A stretch of 64,000 nt of DNA from Saccopteryx bilineata (lineage: Eukaryota; Chordata; Mammalia; Chiroptera; Emballonuridae): positions 103,311,022-103,375,021 of the forward strand of contig NC_089492.1 in assembly GCF_036850765.1 (NCBI RefSeq), given 5' to 3'. The stretch's first letter is position 1. Each line of letters starts with the position of its first letter. This document shows positions 1 through 11,950 of this stretch, piece by piece. The position numbers and the translations under genes are program-made. The notes under the pieces are model-generated. The model made no database searches. It was not told the DNA's origin and saw only the letters and a list, made by a program, of their open reading frames with translations.

Positions 1-425
1 CTTATTATCATGTAACTTTGCCCTCTGATTTCTTCCCTACCACACTACTGAAACTGCAGTCTTCATGCAAATCCAACAGTACTATCTATGTTTTTACTTG
101 CCTTCTCAGTATTGTTCATTGCCAATCACTCCCACTTTGAAACATTTTCTTCTCCTGTATTCTGACACCATGCACTTTTCCTAGCTCACTGGCTATTCTT
201 TCTTGGATTCTTTTCACTTTTCATCTTCTGCTCAACCTATAAATGTCAAAGCGCCCAGGGTTCTATCCTGAGTTCCCGTCTCTTATCTACCTACCTACTC
301 TCCTTATGTGATTTCATCTAGACCTATGGTTTTAGGTGCCATTTATAAGTAGATGACTCCAAAATTTATATCTTATGATGACTTCTGCCTGTAAGTCTTA
401 ACTCCTCTAAATAATTGCTTACTTG

Positions 426-591
426 CCTGAGCAGAGGTGGTGCAGTGGATAGAACATTGACCTGGAGTGCCAAGGTTGCCAGCTCAATCCTGGGGTTGCC
501 TCCTGGAGTCGGGGTTGCTAGTTCAATACCTGGTTAAGGCACATACAAGAAGCAACCAATGGATGTACAAAATATGTGGAACAAGTTGATG

Positions 592-639
<48 letters not shown>

Positions 640-641
640 TC
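426..641 (+). mobile_element. tRNA-derived SINE (CCTGACC-head family), old copy
   Basis: It starts with a head close to CCTGACCTGTGGTGGCGCAGTGGATA and continues through the phrase 'aaggcacatacaagaagcaacc'. It ends in a long pure CT tract (about 594-637). The copy is diverged and its tail received the hAT element at 650. Confidence 0.75.
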
Positions 642-649
642 CTCTAGGG

Positions 650-979
650 CAGGGGTCCCCAAACTACGGCCCGTGGGCCGCATGCGGCCCCCTGAGGCCA
701 TTTATCCGGCCCCCGCCGCACTTCTGGAAGGGGCATCTCTTTTATTGGTGGTCAGTGAGAGGAGCATAGTTTCCATTGAAATACTGGTCAGTTTGTTGAT
801 TTAAATTTACTTGTTCTTTATTTTAAATATTGTATTTGTTCCCGTTTTGTTTTTTTACTTTAAAATAAGATATGTGCATGTGCATAGGGATTTGTTCATA
901 GTTTTTTTTATAGTCCGGCCCTCCAACAGTCTGAGGGACAGTGAACTGGCCCCCCGTGTAAAAAGTTTGGGGACCCCTG
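650..979. mobile_element. Non-autonomous hAT DNA transposon with exact 8-bp target duplication
   Basis: This 330-bp element has terminal inverted repeats: left CAGGGGTCCCCAAACTA, right end complementary to it (AAGTTTGGGGACCCCTG). It is flanked on both sides by the identical 8-mer CTCTAGGG (642-649 and 980-987), the target-duplication length expected of the hAT superfamily. The interior is GC-rich at both ends and AT-rich in the middle, with no transposase frame. The exact target duplication and near-perfect termini suggest a fairly young insertion. Confidence 0.92.
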
Positions 980-1504
980 CTCTAGGGGAAAAAACTGTCT
1001 ACTTGACATCTGTAAACATGAATGTCTAATTGGCTTCTCAAACTTAACTTGGTCCCCTCAAATACTAAATTTTATTCCCAAACATATACCTCTCTCTGTT
1101 GTCCATATTAGTGAATATCACCACCATCCAATTAGTTGTTCAAGCCAGAATGCTAGGATTTAGAAACCATCTTCTGCTACCTAGACTACTATGAGAGCTT
1201 CATAGCTGACCTCCCTGCTTCCATTCTTGCCCCATTCTAGTCCAAAAGTGAGGTGATACCTTTGTTTTAAGCCATTTACAAGTGAGTATTCCATAGCTTG
1301 TAGCTGAACACGTTCCTAAGAGGCACATCATTTGGTAATGGGACACTAAAAACACATTACAATGTGGAACTGGCTAACAAAATTTAAGATAGCCAGTGGT
1401 GAAGACTCTATTCCAAACTGGAAACTTGGTGACCAACTTGTTAAGCAGTAGCAAAACTGTTAAAACTGCTGTCACTTGCCGGACTTGGCCACATGCCAAA
1501 GTTA

Positions 1505-1693
1505 AAACATATATATATATATATCTCAAATTAATTTTCTGTAGAAAAGAAGGGGGAGAGAGAGGGAGAGAGACATTGATTTGCTTCATGCATGCATTTA
1601 TTAGTTGATTCTTGTATGTGCCCTAAGGATCGAATCCACAATCTTGGTATATCGAGATGATGCTCTAAAACCGAATGAGCCGCCTGGCCAGGG
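1505..1693 (-). mobile_element. tRNA-derived SINE (VES-like head), minus strand
   Basis: Read on the minus strand it begins near 1693 with a head resembling GGCCAGGCGGCTCATTCGG, has a B-box-like GGATTCGATCC, and ends in CT-rich sequence. It is flanked by TGCCAAAGTTA at 1494-1504 and 1694-1704, an 11-bp target-site duplication. A short TA run (about 1508-1523) lies in the tail. Confidence 0.85.
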
Positions 1694-1704
1694 TGCCAAA
1701 GTTA

Positions 1705-4661
1705 TATACAGGGTAATAGGAGAAATCTAAGGAACAATATAGAATACTAGTGTATGTCGGGTGTTTTTCTTTTCCCTCTTTTTTTTTTCTTTCTCATTTA
1801 TTATTAGTAGCTTTCAGCAAAGTCCTTCAAGAGACTGGCAAGTCAAGATTAGAGATAACTAATTTGAAAGCAGAGATTAAATAAGACCTTGGTAAGAACT
1901 CCTTACCTACAGCTTACAACCTAAATTGGCTAAGTCCCACAACTTGGAGCCTTGCTGGGTTGAAATAAAGAATTTTCTTTGTATACCCCAGCTAAAGCCA
2001 GCAAAGTGGAGACAGGAAGGAGGCAGCTTTGTCAGGAAATTAAGATTGAGCCCCGAGGTCACACAAAAGGGACTGTGGTTGGCCTCTCTCTACCTGCAGC
2101 TGTTGTTTTGAATTGCCTCAACTGCAACTGAGCACACACAGGCCAGCCCCTAGAAGACAAATATTCTAACACTTGGTGGTCTCCCAGTTTCTATTTTCAA
2201 CCCCCTTCTCTCTCTCTCTTGCCATCTCTACAAGATTGGCTAAAAAAGTCACCTTTTTGAAGCTAGATGGACATGTGACACAATACTGGGCAATGAGACA
2301 TAAGGGGAAGTTGGCAAATCTTTTGCTTTTCTGATAAGAGAGAAAACTGACTGGTGCAGACCTTTCCCCTTTTTCCGGCCCTGAATGGGCTATGTACCAC
2401 CTGAGTCATCCTCAACCCTGAAGGGCAGTTGAGAATTTCAGAAATACTGTCCCAATGCTGTGGGGCTACTGAACCAGCATGAGCAACTGCTTACATCCAG
2501 TTACCCTGTTATGTGGGGAGAACCGTTTGTGTAAGCCACTCTAGTAGTTACTTGCAGTCCAAAGCATTCCTAAGTGATACAGAAGTCAAGTTAAGATATG
2601 GACTCAAATGGGAACTGAATTTATTAATGTGAGGTCACTGGGGGCTCAGAGAACAGTTCATGTGGAGTGCTGAGCAGCAGCCAGATTGCATTGGGTGACA
2701 AGTAGCTAGTAGGTCAACAGTGGGTACAACAAGTATGTGAAAGTCTTTCAAGCACTGGCTGTGAAGAAACAGGAGAGTAGCTAGAGGGGGACACAGGATG
2801 CAAGAAGGGCTGTCTTTAAGCCTTGTGTAGGTCTTAAATCCTCTGGGAAGAGCCAGCAAAAAATGAGAATAAAGAAACAGCAGAGTGGATAAAATTGAAA
2901 GAATAAGGTTATTGAGGTGGCAGGAGAGAATGAAGCCCAGATGAAGGTTAGCCTCAAATTTGTAAAGCATGACTGTTTTTTGAGACTGCTGTGATTGAGG
3001 GTTGACCAGGAAGATTGAGTGGGTCAAAATTTGAAATCTTTACTGTTTTACAAGGAAAGCAAGCTGCCTAAGGGAGATAGAAGATCTTCTGGCCTGAGTT
3101 GAAGGCCCAGTTAAAATGAAAGGTTGTTCATTTATAATGGTACAGTGCATAATTAGTTGACTTTATACAATGGTTAATGTACATTTCTTGAATTTTAATT
3201 TTAAACATTTTTGTATCTAAGTAATACATGGACATGGCTAGAAAAAAATAGAACAGAAAGTTGTCTAATAAAGGAAATAAAGTTCCTTTCTCAATCACCA
3301 ATTCTTCTGCTGCCCCCCCCCCTTGCTAGTTGCTGTTTAAGACCATACCAGGGTTGAGTGAGGGATGGATGGGGGAGTGGTTAGGGAAATAAGGAAGTTC
3401 TTACTTGACTGGTACAGTTAGGTTGGCTTTTCCACCCCCCACCATGCACATCCTGCCCCATTTGACTGATGGTTACTGCTGATTCACTCATGTGCTTTCA
3501 TGCTTTTGTGTGGCTCCCTGCTGGAGCCCTCCCTGCAGTTCCCTTGACATGGGCAGCACCTCTTTCAGAAGGTTGCTGGCCTTCTCTCAATATCTGGTTT
3601 CCCCTGGTATTCCAGCTGACCCTCTTTTGGGCAGATCCCCTTAAAATGATCCCATGCTCCTTCAAGGGCTCATGACTTGGACTGTGTTTGAGCCAGGGTA
3701 GAGTCTCCAGTTTCTTCGGGTGTTTTCCAAGCCCCATGGGGTCCAATATGGGACATGAACAATGGAAAAGCCATACTGAGGGTGATGTCTGAAAAGATGA
3801 GCCCAAGAGCATCCTCAAGGAGTCCCTCCATCTCCTGCATGGTTCAGCAAGAATTCCCAAGCCCTCTAAGGAGGCCAGGTGTAAGAGCAAAACAACCAGA
3901 TGAGACCTGGTAGTTGAGGTGAGGAGAACACAAAGTAGATCTATGTGACAATGAGAGGCATGGCAGGACTCCAAACAGTAGTGGCGCATGCAGAAAGATG
4001 TCCTGTCCTGGGACTGTTGGCCTTCAGAGCCATTCCTCTCTCTTCCCCCATTGTGTTTTGCATCATGAGGGGGCTGACACCAGTGAATTGCATTTCCTAG
4101 CCTTCCTTCACCTGCATTCCTGCTGGCTAAGCTAGTAGAGGGCCCCAGCAAGGGATCAGAGGATGGAAGGAGGAAGCTGCTTCCACTGGCAAGAGAGACT
4201 CGAGGAGTTTTAGGAATTCCAGGTACACAGATACATTGAAATCCACCTAGATTCCCCATTCTAATTCCCAAAGTCCCATGTGTTCTTAGTGCATGTCACA
4301 ACTTTCTCAGACATGAGTTGTTGGCAAATTCATCTTACATTATAATAATACAGGTTCCCACAGTATCAGACACGGCATCTAGAATTTAGCTACTTATGTT
4401 CAGGAACTCTAAAATAGATTTTTTTGGGACCCTTTTAGCGGCTCTGACTATAGTTTGAGCCAAGAATTTTAAATTCTGAGCTGGTGATTTTAAAAATGTT
4501 TTATTTAAAGCTCTCTTATGCTTAAAGCCATCAAAACTATCCAGCCAGCCTATCTTAGGTTGTGTTTCTCATTTCCCTCATGATGAACTGTCACTGTTCA
4601 TACAGAACCTGGGTACTCAGAGAGTACATGACATTCCAAGGGGTGTCCAGGCATGGATAGT
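1705..4661. other. Upstream intergenic DNA, no gene recognised
   Basis: I found no conserved protein, RNA gene or young repeat here. The longest open frame, on the minus strand at 3498-4271, has an unremarkable composition and matches nothing I know. A polypyrimidine run is at 1771-1792 and a C run at 3312-3321. Old, unrecognised repeats are likely. Confidence 0.5.
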
Positions 4662-4834
4662 TTAATTTTATTTATTAATTTTAGAAAATGGAGAGAGAGA
4701 AGGTGGGTGGGCAGGGTTGGGAAGCATCAACTCATGCTTCTCACATGCCTTGACCAGGCAAACTTGAGGTCTTAAACCAGTAACTTCAGCATTCCATGTC
4801 GACACTTTATCCATTGTGCCACCACAGGTCAGGC
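4662..4834 (-). mobile_element. SINE (CCTGACCTGTGGTGG head), minus strand
   Basis: On the minus strand the copy starts at about 4834 with the head CCTGACCTGTGGTGGCACAA and runs through the GTCGACATGGAATGCTGAAG portion to an AT-rich tail. Target duplications are not clear. It is the short version of the family. Confidence 0.8.
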
Positions 4835-4937
4835 TTAACATTCCTTTTATCTCCTATTCCTTCCAGTCATGTTTTTGTTTGCAATTTTTATATTAGTTAT
4901 TTTGAATAAACATTCTCTTTTCTTCGGTCTTAACTGG

Positions 4938-5260
4938 TTTTTTGTTTGTTTGTTTTGTTTTGTGACAGAGTCAGACAAGGGACAGATAGGGACAGGCAGA
5001 CAGGAATGGAGAGAGATGAGAAGCATCAATTCTTCATTGTGGCACTTTAGTTGTTCATTGATTGTTTTCTCATATGTGCCTTAGGGGGGGGGGGAGGCTA
5101 CAGCAGACCAAGTGACTCCTTGCTCGAGCCAGCGACTTTGGGCTCAAGCTGGTGAGCCTTGCTCAAACCAGATGAGCCTGCGCTCAAGCTGGTGACCTCG
5201 GGGTCTCGAACCTGGGGTCCTAGTCTGATGCTCTATCCACTGCGCCACCACCTGGTCAGG
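4938..5260 (-). mobile_element. SINE (CCTGACCAGG head, long form), minus strand
   Basis: The minus-strand copy starts at 5260 with CCTGACCAGGTGGTGGCGCAG. It contains the tandem 'caagctggtgagcc' modules typical of the long form and ends at the GACAGAGTC-rich tail near 4960. CTTAACTG flanks both sides (4928-4935 and 5261-5268) as a short target duplication. Confidence 0.88.
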
Positions 5261-5600
5261 CTTAACTGTTTGTTTGTTTTTTAAGAGCAATAAATTTATC
5301 AAAATATTTGATCACCCTGACATCCCATATCTCTTGAAGATGCTCCTGGATTTGTTTCTCTTACTTGAATATTTCCTTTAAGGTATTTTCACTATGGATT
5401 TTCGTGTGGCCAACTTCCAAGGCCTTGAATGCCTGAGAACATTTTTATTACCGTCTCTCATCGAAATGAAAATTTGGTAGCATACACAAGGAACTCAGGC
5501 AAGAGTTCCTTTTCTTCAGCCCTTAAATAAATAAATAACTGTATGGTCATAAGAAATGCTATATCTAAAATGTGGGCAGGGGGGAAGGGTATTTAACAAA
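5261..5600. other. Short spacer, nothing recognised
   Basis: AT-rich sequence between a SINE and an L1 relic. I see no gene, RNA or clear repeat. Confidence 0.4.
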
Positions 5601-6095
5601 TTTTAATACTGGTTTATGATAAGAAAACTTTCTGCAACCTAGGAATAGAAGGGTAGTCTCTCAAACTGATAAAGGGCACCTATTAAAAACCCACAGTAAT
5701 GTTCTTATAGTGGAAGACTGAATCCTTCCCCTTAAATCAGGAACAAAGCAATGATGTCCACCTTCAACATCTATTCACCATTATATTCACTATTATATGA
5801 GAACATTAAGCCACTGCAGAAAAAGGTGTAAAAGGCACACAAATTGGAAAGGAAAAAGTAAGAGTCTTTATTCATAGATAATATGATCATGCACAGAGAA
5901 TATTCTAAAAAAAACTACAAAAAAGCTACTAGACTATTAAGTAAAGTTATCAATGCCATAGGTTACAAGTCAATATACAATAATCAATGATATTTTTTAT
6001 ATATTAATAATGAACATATGGAAAGTGAAATGTTAAAATACCATTATAATAGCATCCCAAAACATAAAATACTTAGGGATAAGTTTAAATATTGT
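5601..6095 (+). mobile_element. Degenerate L1 ORF2 (reverse transcriptase region) relic
   Basis: The plus strand keeps fragments of the L1 ORF2 reverse-transcriptase part: the stretch around 5640-5760 (leucine/lysine-rich 'finger' region) and 5850-5900, where the 'ADD' region would lie, then a lysine-rich stretch to 6090. Frameshifts and stops are frequent, so no product is possible. Identification is by eye on short translated pieces. Confidence 0.55.
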
Positions 6096-6464
6096 AAGCA
6101 TGCTTTTTTTTAATAGTCTGATAATTCTGTTATCTCTAGTTACTGTGGGTTGCTTTGTCTATTCTTTTGACTCTATCTAGCCATAACTCACAGACATTTA
6201 TTTATCTGCATGCAAATGATATACTCATTTAAAAGAGTATAATCATTAGGCCGTTGTCAACAAAATGATTTATAAGCGAGAAGAACTAAAGACACTCTGA
6301 GAACAGTAAGTTTTGTGATTTTTTTTCTTTTGATATTTGGGTGGGAAGGAGGCTAAGGCAACTAGTGAAGGGTTGGTCTAGTGTGTAAAGTGTGCTCTTG
6401 AACAGGCTGGCTAGTTACTGACAGTTCAGTTATTGACAGATTCTTCCGATGTCCTGAAGATTTA

Positions 6465-6844
6465 AAAAAAAAATTTTTTTTTTTAATTTTTCTGAAGTTG
6501 GAAACAGGGAGGCAGTCAGACAGACTCTTTCATGTGCCCGACCAGGATCCACCCGGCATGCCCACCAGGGGGCGATGCTCTGCCCATCTGGGGTGTCACT
6601 CTGTTGCGACCAGAGCCATTCTAGCGCCTGAGGCAGAGGCCATGGAGCTGTCCTCAGTGCCCGGGCCAACCCTGCTCCAATGGAGCCTTAGCTTCGGGAG
6701 GGGAAGAGAGAGACAGAGAGGAAGGAGAGGGGGAAGGGTGGAGAAGCAGATGGGCACTTCTCCTGTGTGCTCTGGCTGGGAATCGAACCCGGGACTCCTG
6801 CACGCGAGGCTGATGCTCTACCACTGAGCCAACCGGCCAGGGCC
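6465..6844 (-). mobile_element. SINE (CCCTGGCCGG head), minus strand, with target duplication
   Basis: The minus-strand copy starts at 6844 with GGCCCTGGCCGGTTGGCTCA and has a B-box-like GGTTCGATTCC (near 6780). It carries the long unique body with the GCGCTAGAATGGCTCTGGTC motif and ends in an A-rich tail near 6465. Target duplications TGTCCTGAAGATTT lie at 6450-6463 and 6845-6858. Confidence 0.93.
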
Positions 6845-6858
6845 TGTCCTGAAGATTT

Positions 6859-7419
6859 TAACCGTGGAACATTCTTGCCAGGCTGATGATAAGGATTGTT
6901 AGGTCAGGTCTGTCTTCCCTCAAAATTTCTCAACTCTCACTCCCAGTGATTATTTTCTCCTGCATTTTATAATTTTAGATGATGAGCACATCTTTAGTGG
7001 GGTTTCATCTGTGGGAATACTGTGTGGTCCAGGTGGAGGGTATATTCCTTCAAAGCAATGTTATTATCTGCTTAATATTCACTTTAAGTTAATTTTTCAA
7101 CTTGTGCGTTCGGGCTTTCTGGAGGTAGCGTAAGATTGAGCACTAGCCCTGAATATGGTCAGACTGTAATTTTAAATTCTCAGGAAAAAAAAATTTTTTT
7201 TGCTGTTTTTTTCCAAAATAATTTTTCCCCCAATCCAGATGCTAGGCCAAGAGATACAGCTTTGCTGTTTCCCTGTCATCTCTGCAGCTTATGTTTCTGG
7301 GTCATACTTTCACAAATGATTTAACCCTTTGAGAAGTTCAACCTTATGTGAAAGTATAAAGTATATCTCTTCATTTGTGTTAACGCAACATTTCTTCTGT
7401 TGCTATGTGTTTATTAAAA
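6859..7419. other. AT-rich spacer, no gene recognised
   Basis: No coding or RNA signal seen. Short A and T runs only. Confidence 0.4.
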
Positions 7420-7431
7420 CTCAAAGTCCTT

Positions 7432-7754
7432 GCCTGACCAGGCAGTGGCGCACTGGATAGAGCGTCAGACTGGGATGTGGAGCACCCAGGTTCGAGACCC
7501 CAACGTCAGTCACCAGCTTGAGTGCGGGCTCATCTGGTTTGAGCAAGGCTCACCAGCTTGAGCCCAAGGTCGCTGGCTCGAGCAAGGAGTCACTCGGTCT
7601 GCTGTAGCCCCCCGATCAAGGCACATATGAGAAATCAATCAATGAACAACTAAGGAACTGCAATTGATGTTTCTCATCTCTCTCCCTTCCTGTCTGTCCC
7701 TATCTGTCCCTCTCTCTGACTCTCTCTGTCTCTGCCACAAAAAAAAAAAAAAAA
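7432..7754 (+). mobile_element. SINE (CCTGACCAGG head), first of a back-to-back pair
   Basis: It starts with GCCTGACCAGGCAGTGGCGC, contains the long-form modules (TTGAGTGCGGGCTCATCTGG), the CT-rich part and a 16-base A tail (7739-7754). The 12-mer CTCAAAGTCCTT lies just before it (7420-7431) and a near copy, CTCAAAGTTTTT (7757-7768), just after. Confidence 0.92.
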
Positions 7755-7768
7755 CCCTCAAAGTTTTT

Positions 7769-8150
7769 GCCTGACCAAGCAGTGGTACAGTGGATAGAGC
7801 ATTGCCCTGGGATGCTGAGGACCCAGGTTCAAAATCCCGAGGTCATCAGCTTGAGTACGGGTTCACCAGCTTCAGTGCAGGGTCACTGGCTTGAGTGTGA
7901 GATCATAAACATGACCCCATGGTTGCTGGCCTGAGCCCAAAATTCACTGGCTTGAAGCCCAAGGTCACTGGCTGGGCGCAAGGAGTCACTTGATCTGCTG
8001 GAGTCCCCCCTCCCCCGACAAGGCACATATTAGAAAGCAATCAATGAACAACTAATATGCCATAATAAAGAACTGGTGCTTCTCATCTCTCTCCCTTCCT
8101 GTCTGTCTGACCCTCTCTCTGTCTCTCACTTTCTGTCTCTTGCTAAAAAA
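7769..8150 (+). mobile_element. SINE (CCTGACCAAG head), second of a back-to-back pair
   Basis: It begins at 7769 directly after the target copy of the previous SINE. It is more diverged and longer, with extra 'cactggcttgag' modules, and its tail is a short A run (about 8145-8150). A third target-like copy, CTCAAAGTTCTT, is at 8155-8166. Confidence 0.9.
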
Positions 8151-8166
8151 CCCCCTCAAAGTTCTT

Positions 8167-8541
8167 GGTTTCTGAGACCAGTAGCCCCCAGGGAAGCCTC
8201 AGTATCAGCTCATCCAACACTCCCTCTCCCATTTCCCATTTACCACCCCCTTAATTTTTTGACCACTGAGAATTCTCCCTATGTTCTTATGAGCTTAGCT
8301 TTCCAATGAATAGAAAGTTTGATTTATTTTTAACTATCATTTCAAGATGTTTTGAAAGAGACAGGAGTAAATACATTTAGGGAACATATTCATATTCATA
8401 AAGAAAAATATAGTCTAGAATATGTTGAATATGAATGTTTTGAATTAGAATATTGGGGAATAATATCTGGAAGAATACCTTGAATTAAAATATTTCATGT
8501 GATACTCATAAAAAATACCTTAATAGTCACTGGATATTTTC
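8167..8541. other. AT-rich spacer, nothing recognised
   Basis: I see no gene or clear repeat. The sequence at 8380-8520 has several imperfect repeats of 'gaatat' type. Confidence 0.4.
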
Positions 8542-8556
8542 AAGAATAGTCCAAGG

Positions 8557-8682
8557 CCTGACCTGTGGTGGCACAGTGGATAAAGCATCGACCTGGAAAT
8601 GCTGAGGTCGCCCGTTCGAAACCCTGGGCTTGCCTGGTCAAGGCACATATGGGAGTTGATGCTTCCAGCTCCTCCCCCCCTT

Positions 8683-8726
<44 letters not shown>

Positions 8727-8776
8727 CCCCTCCCTCTCCTCTCTAAAAAATGAATAAATAAAAAATTAAAAAAAAA
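8557..8776 (+). mobile_element. SINE (CCTGACCTGTGG head, short form) with target duplication
   Basis: The copy starts with CCTGACCTGTGGTGGCACAG, has a B-box-like GTTCGAAACCC, a CT microsatellite (about 8682-8726) and an A-rich tail. AAGAATAGTCCAAGG flanks it at 8542-8556 and 8777-8791, an exact 15-bp target duplication, so it is probably young. Confidence 0.95.
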
Positions 8777-8791
8777 AAGAATAGTCCAAGG

Positions 8792-9950
8792 TTTTGGTAA
8801 ATTGCACATTTGGCAAATTGGGGATAGCTTGGACATTGAACTAATTGATCCTTCCATGAACTGGCCGTTGGGGATCTGGACTGCTTCACTCAGCTCTCGG
8901 TATTCTTTTAAAGTACAGGTCAGTTCAGTACATTGCCCTTGTTTTTTTGTTTTTTGTTTTTTTTAGTAAAATGTTGACATAGGCCTGCTCAGAATAAATT
9001 AACTTGATTATTTCAACTATAAGGTGACTTTTCTCCTGCCTTCCCCCCCCCAAATCCCCACCATTACAGTCTATTTTTCTCTAATCAACCTTAATAATTG
9101 TTTTCTCTTCTTGACCCAACAGCTAACAGTTTTAATAACAAGAAATGAAGGGGTGGATGAGTAAATGAATTGGTTAATCAATTCTAAAAGAATGGAAACC
9201 TTTTTAAATTTTATTTTTCAGTGACATCTGTTGACTTATACCTGAAATTCTTATTATAAATGCACTGAAAATTGCAATGGTAGCACTATAGAAAAGGAAA
9301 GCAAGAGAAGACTTTTTAAATGTACTAAGTATTATACCTCTTTTCCAAAAGAGAAACCAAAACATTGCAGGAATTGAATATTGAAAAGAGCTGAACTGTA
9401 GGACACAGACGATGTTAAAATTGAGTGCAGAGATGAAAGAACATGAGTGGGAAGACCTCCGTGGCAGGGAAAGGCTTCACCGAGTAGGTGAGAGTTGAGC
9501 TATGGGTGTTCAGCCATAAGACTGGATTATATACATATAGGCCATTAACTAAACAAACAATAATCTATATGTTATACTGTTCACATTATGAAAGTCTCTT
9601 CTTATAGAAGGTATTTTCTATTTTTAAAGGCATTTTCTATGATGATGAGTTTTGCCTAAGAAGATTTAATTTACAAAACTTCACTTGACATGTCACTTTT
9701 CAGCATGATAGCCACTGCATGAACGGAGGTACTCACTCATCCTAGAGTTTTCCCGGCCACAGCATTTACTCCAAGAGTTAGTTCAAGCCCTCTGCTTAGT
9801 CATCAATGGATTCGTTATTCTTTGTGAGTGATTAGGTCAATGTTCTCAGGGTCTATGGTACACTCCAGGACCACCCTGGACATGGAAAAAGGAATACACT
9901 AAAATTAAAAGTGACTCCTTTTGACAGAGCATTCTTTTTCAGAAAAGGGT
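8792..9950. other. Upstream spacer, no gene recognised
   Basis: AT-rich DNA. Short open frames here have no recognisable domain and I see no young repeat. Confidence 0.4.
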
Positions 9951-9974
9951 AAAGGTTTTTTTAAAACTTGGTTC

Positions 9975-10143
9975 TGTTTTTGTTTGTGTTTTTAATTTTT
10001 ATTTATTGACTTAGCAAGAGAGGAAGAAAGAGAGAGAAACAGGAACATCAATCCGTTTCTGTATGTGCTCTGACAGGGATCAGACCGGCAATCCCCACGT
10101 CCCGGGATGACACTCCAACCAGCTGAGTTATCCAGCCAGGGCA
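9975..10143 (-). mobile_element. SINE (VES-like head), minus strand
   Basis: On the minus strand it starts at about 10142 with GCCCTGGCTGGATAACTCAG and ends near a 'tttatttattgactta' segment. Flanks share AAAGGTAAAGGTTT-like text (about 9944-9960 and 10143-10156), an imperfect target duplication. Confidence 0.8.
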
Positions 10144-10156
10144 AAGGTAAAGGTTT

Positions 10157-11950
10157 GCATGATAGAAAATGATCCTCTGGAAGAATATTCAAAACTTCCT
10201 TATACCCAAAGAACCATCCAGAGTGTTTGTATGAACCTCTCTGTACTGACTGATGGCTCATCCTCCGGTGCTTGGAGGTAGAGCAGGGGGCGAGGAAGAG
10301 AAAGCAGGTCCATTTTAGATGCCACCCTGGAGGTGTAGTACCAAAACTGCCAAGAGGCTTTTAATAAACAACCCTCTCCCATCCAAGTTTAAGGAGAGAA
10401 TTTATTGTAAGCACTATTGTGTACCTGTCTTGTTTTTCTTGCAACATCCATATAAACTTGCACACCCTTTATCCTTCCCAATCAGAACCTTTTCTCCGAT
10501 GGTTTGAGAAGTCTGGCAAGCTTAATCCAGTTAGTCTATCAGAAGCATCTATTATCTAGACCTGCATAGCTGCTGGTACTATGCACAGGATAGGTGTGGG
10601 CCGGGCGGAGCAGAAGGTGCTGCCATCCTCCAGCAGACTGGCCCCAGGCTCCCAGAGCCAGGCGGGTGGCTGCAGCTCCAAGATGGCAGCCCCGGCTGCA
10701 GGTGGAGTCCAGCGGCACCTCCCTGGGGGAGAGGTCCCTGTGTCAAGGGAACAACAGCCTCTCCACTCTGTCTATCGTCCTCTCCCTACTCTATGTTTTA
10801 TGTACTTCCATTTAATTGTGTTATTTTGCACAACAGAAATGGTTTCTGAAAGGTAGAAAATAAAAATAAATGATTTGAAAAGCAGATGGAACAAAGCTCT
10901 TGTTTAAGGCCTGAAACTGGTAGAATCCCTGAAGGGCGGATCCTCAGGTGGCTTTAGGGGATGAGGGGGGCTGAAGGTCAGAGCAGTGAAGGTGAGCTGG
11001 GAAGGCTGGGTGCTGGTGCACTGGGCTGACTTCTGTCCCCCGGAATGGTAGGATCTGGGCAGAAAACCAGTACTGGCCAAGGCAAAGGGGAAGCATGGGC
11101 CCGCACTCTTGGAAGAGGACCATTGCAGCAGTCCTGCAAGATGACACAGAAGCGACCCAGGAGAAGCAGGGGTCACCTGGGACCCCAGAGAACAGAAGGA
11201 AGTGTGATGATGGGAGGGAGGTCAGTGCATGGAGGGAGGTGCTGGTATCTCAACCCTGAAGTGGGTGAGTGGGGAGTTCTGGGAAAACCTTTAACATTCT
11301 AGGATCCTAAAATTAACATAACAAATAAATATTAAGTGTCTTCTATGCACAAGCACAAAGAATTTATGATTTTGAAGCTAGCTATTGTAGGACTTTGTCC
11401 CTTACCTCAGGACTACCCCCCAGCTTTTCTGGCAGCTGTTAAAGGGAAAGAGTGAGCATACAGCCAGCCCCTGGCAGAGTTTTCATGTCAACATTCCAGG
11501 AGGGCTGGCTCAGCTGGTCAGTCCACAGTCCTGGTAATTTACTAAGACAGGAGACCTTGTGACCAGATATGCTATGAGCCAATAATCATGGTACTAAGGA
11601 AAAGTTGATTCTGAATGTGGGGATTGTGGGCCACATGACTACAGAAGTTTGGGAAGGCAGTTTGTCATTCTGCTCCACATCATGTACCCTGGTGATCAGA
11701 GTGGATGAAGGCACTGTTGACTATGAAAAAAGGTTTAACTCATATTAAAATTTAGGATTGTTAGGGTTCCTGTTGGGAACTTAGGGCTCTGGAGGACCCT
11801 AAGACTTGCCATTGACCTCAAATGGCAAGTACAATAGTATAAAGGAAGAGGCTGGAGTAGAAAGTGGGGAGGACATCTCATCAGGCTGTCTCTACCTCCA
11901 GATGTCTTCACTATCCACGGCCATGGTGACAACTAGTACAAATAAATGGG
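10157..11950. other. Upstream spacer; GC-richer block near 10.6-11.3 kb but no gene recognised
   Basis: The segment at about 10580-11300 is richer in G+C than its surroundings and contains AATAAA-type words around 10857-10868. Open frames on both strands there overlap each other and have no known domain. A noncoding exon cannot be excluded, but nothing in the sequence proves it. Confidence 0.35.

Larger units (their letters stand above)
60..1260 (+). mobile_element. Old L1 3'-end fragment, interrupted by a SINE and a hAT element
   Basis: The stretches at about 60-425 and 990-1260 read like the 3' untranslated part of an old mammalian L1 (L1M type). Recognisable phrases concern the segment with 'gatgactccaaaattta' and, past the insertion, 'tgacctccctgcttcc'. 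The two parts are in the same orientation and are separated by a SINE whose tail was in turn hit by a hAT transposon. Family assignment is from memory of L1M consensus text and edges are approximate. Confidence 0.5.

Noticed and set aside
3498..4271. 257-codon open frame on the minus strand
   Set aside because: It has no recognisable domain, an irregular composition and no splice or promoter context. A chance open frame is more likely.
10580..11300. Possible small gene or terminal exon with AATAAA at about 10860
   Set aside because: Overlapping frames on both strands have no homology I can recognise, and no paired splice sites were evident.
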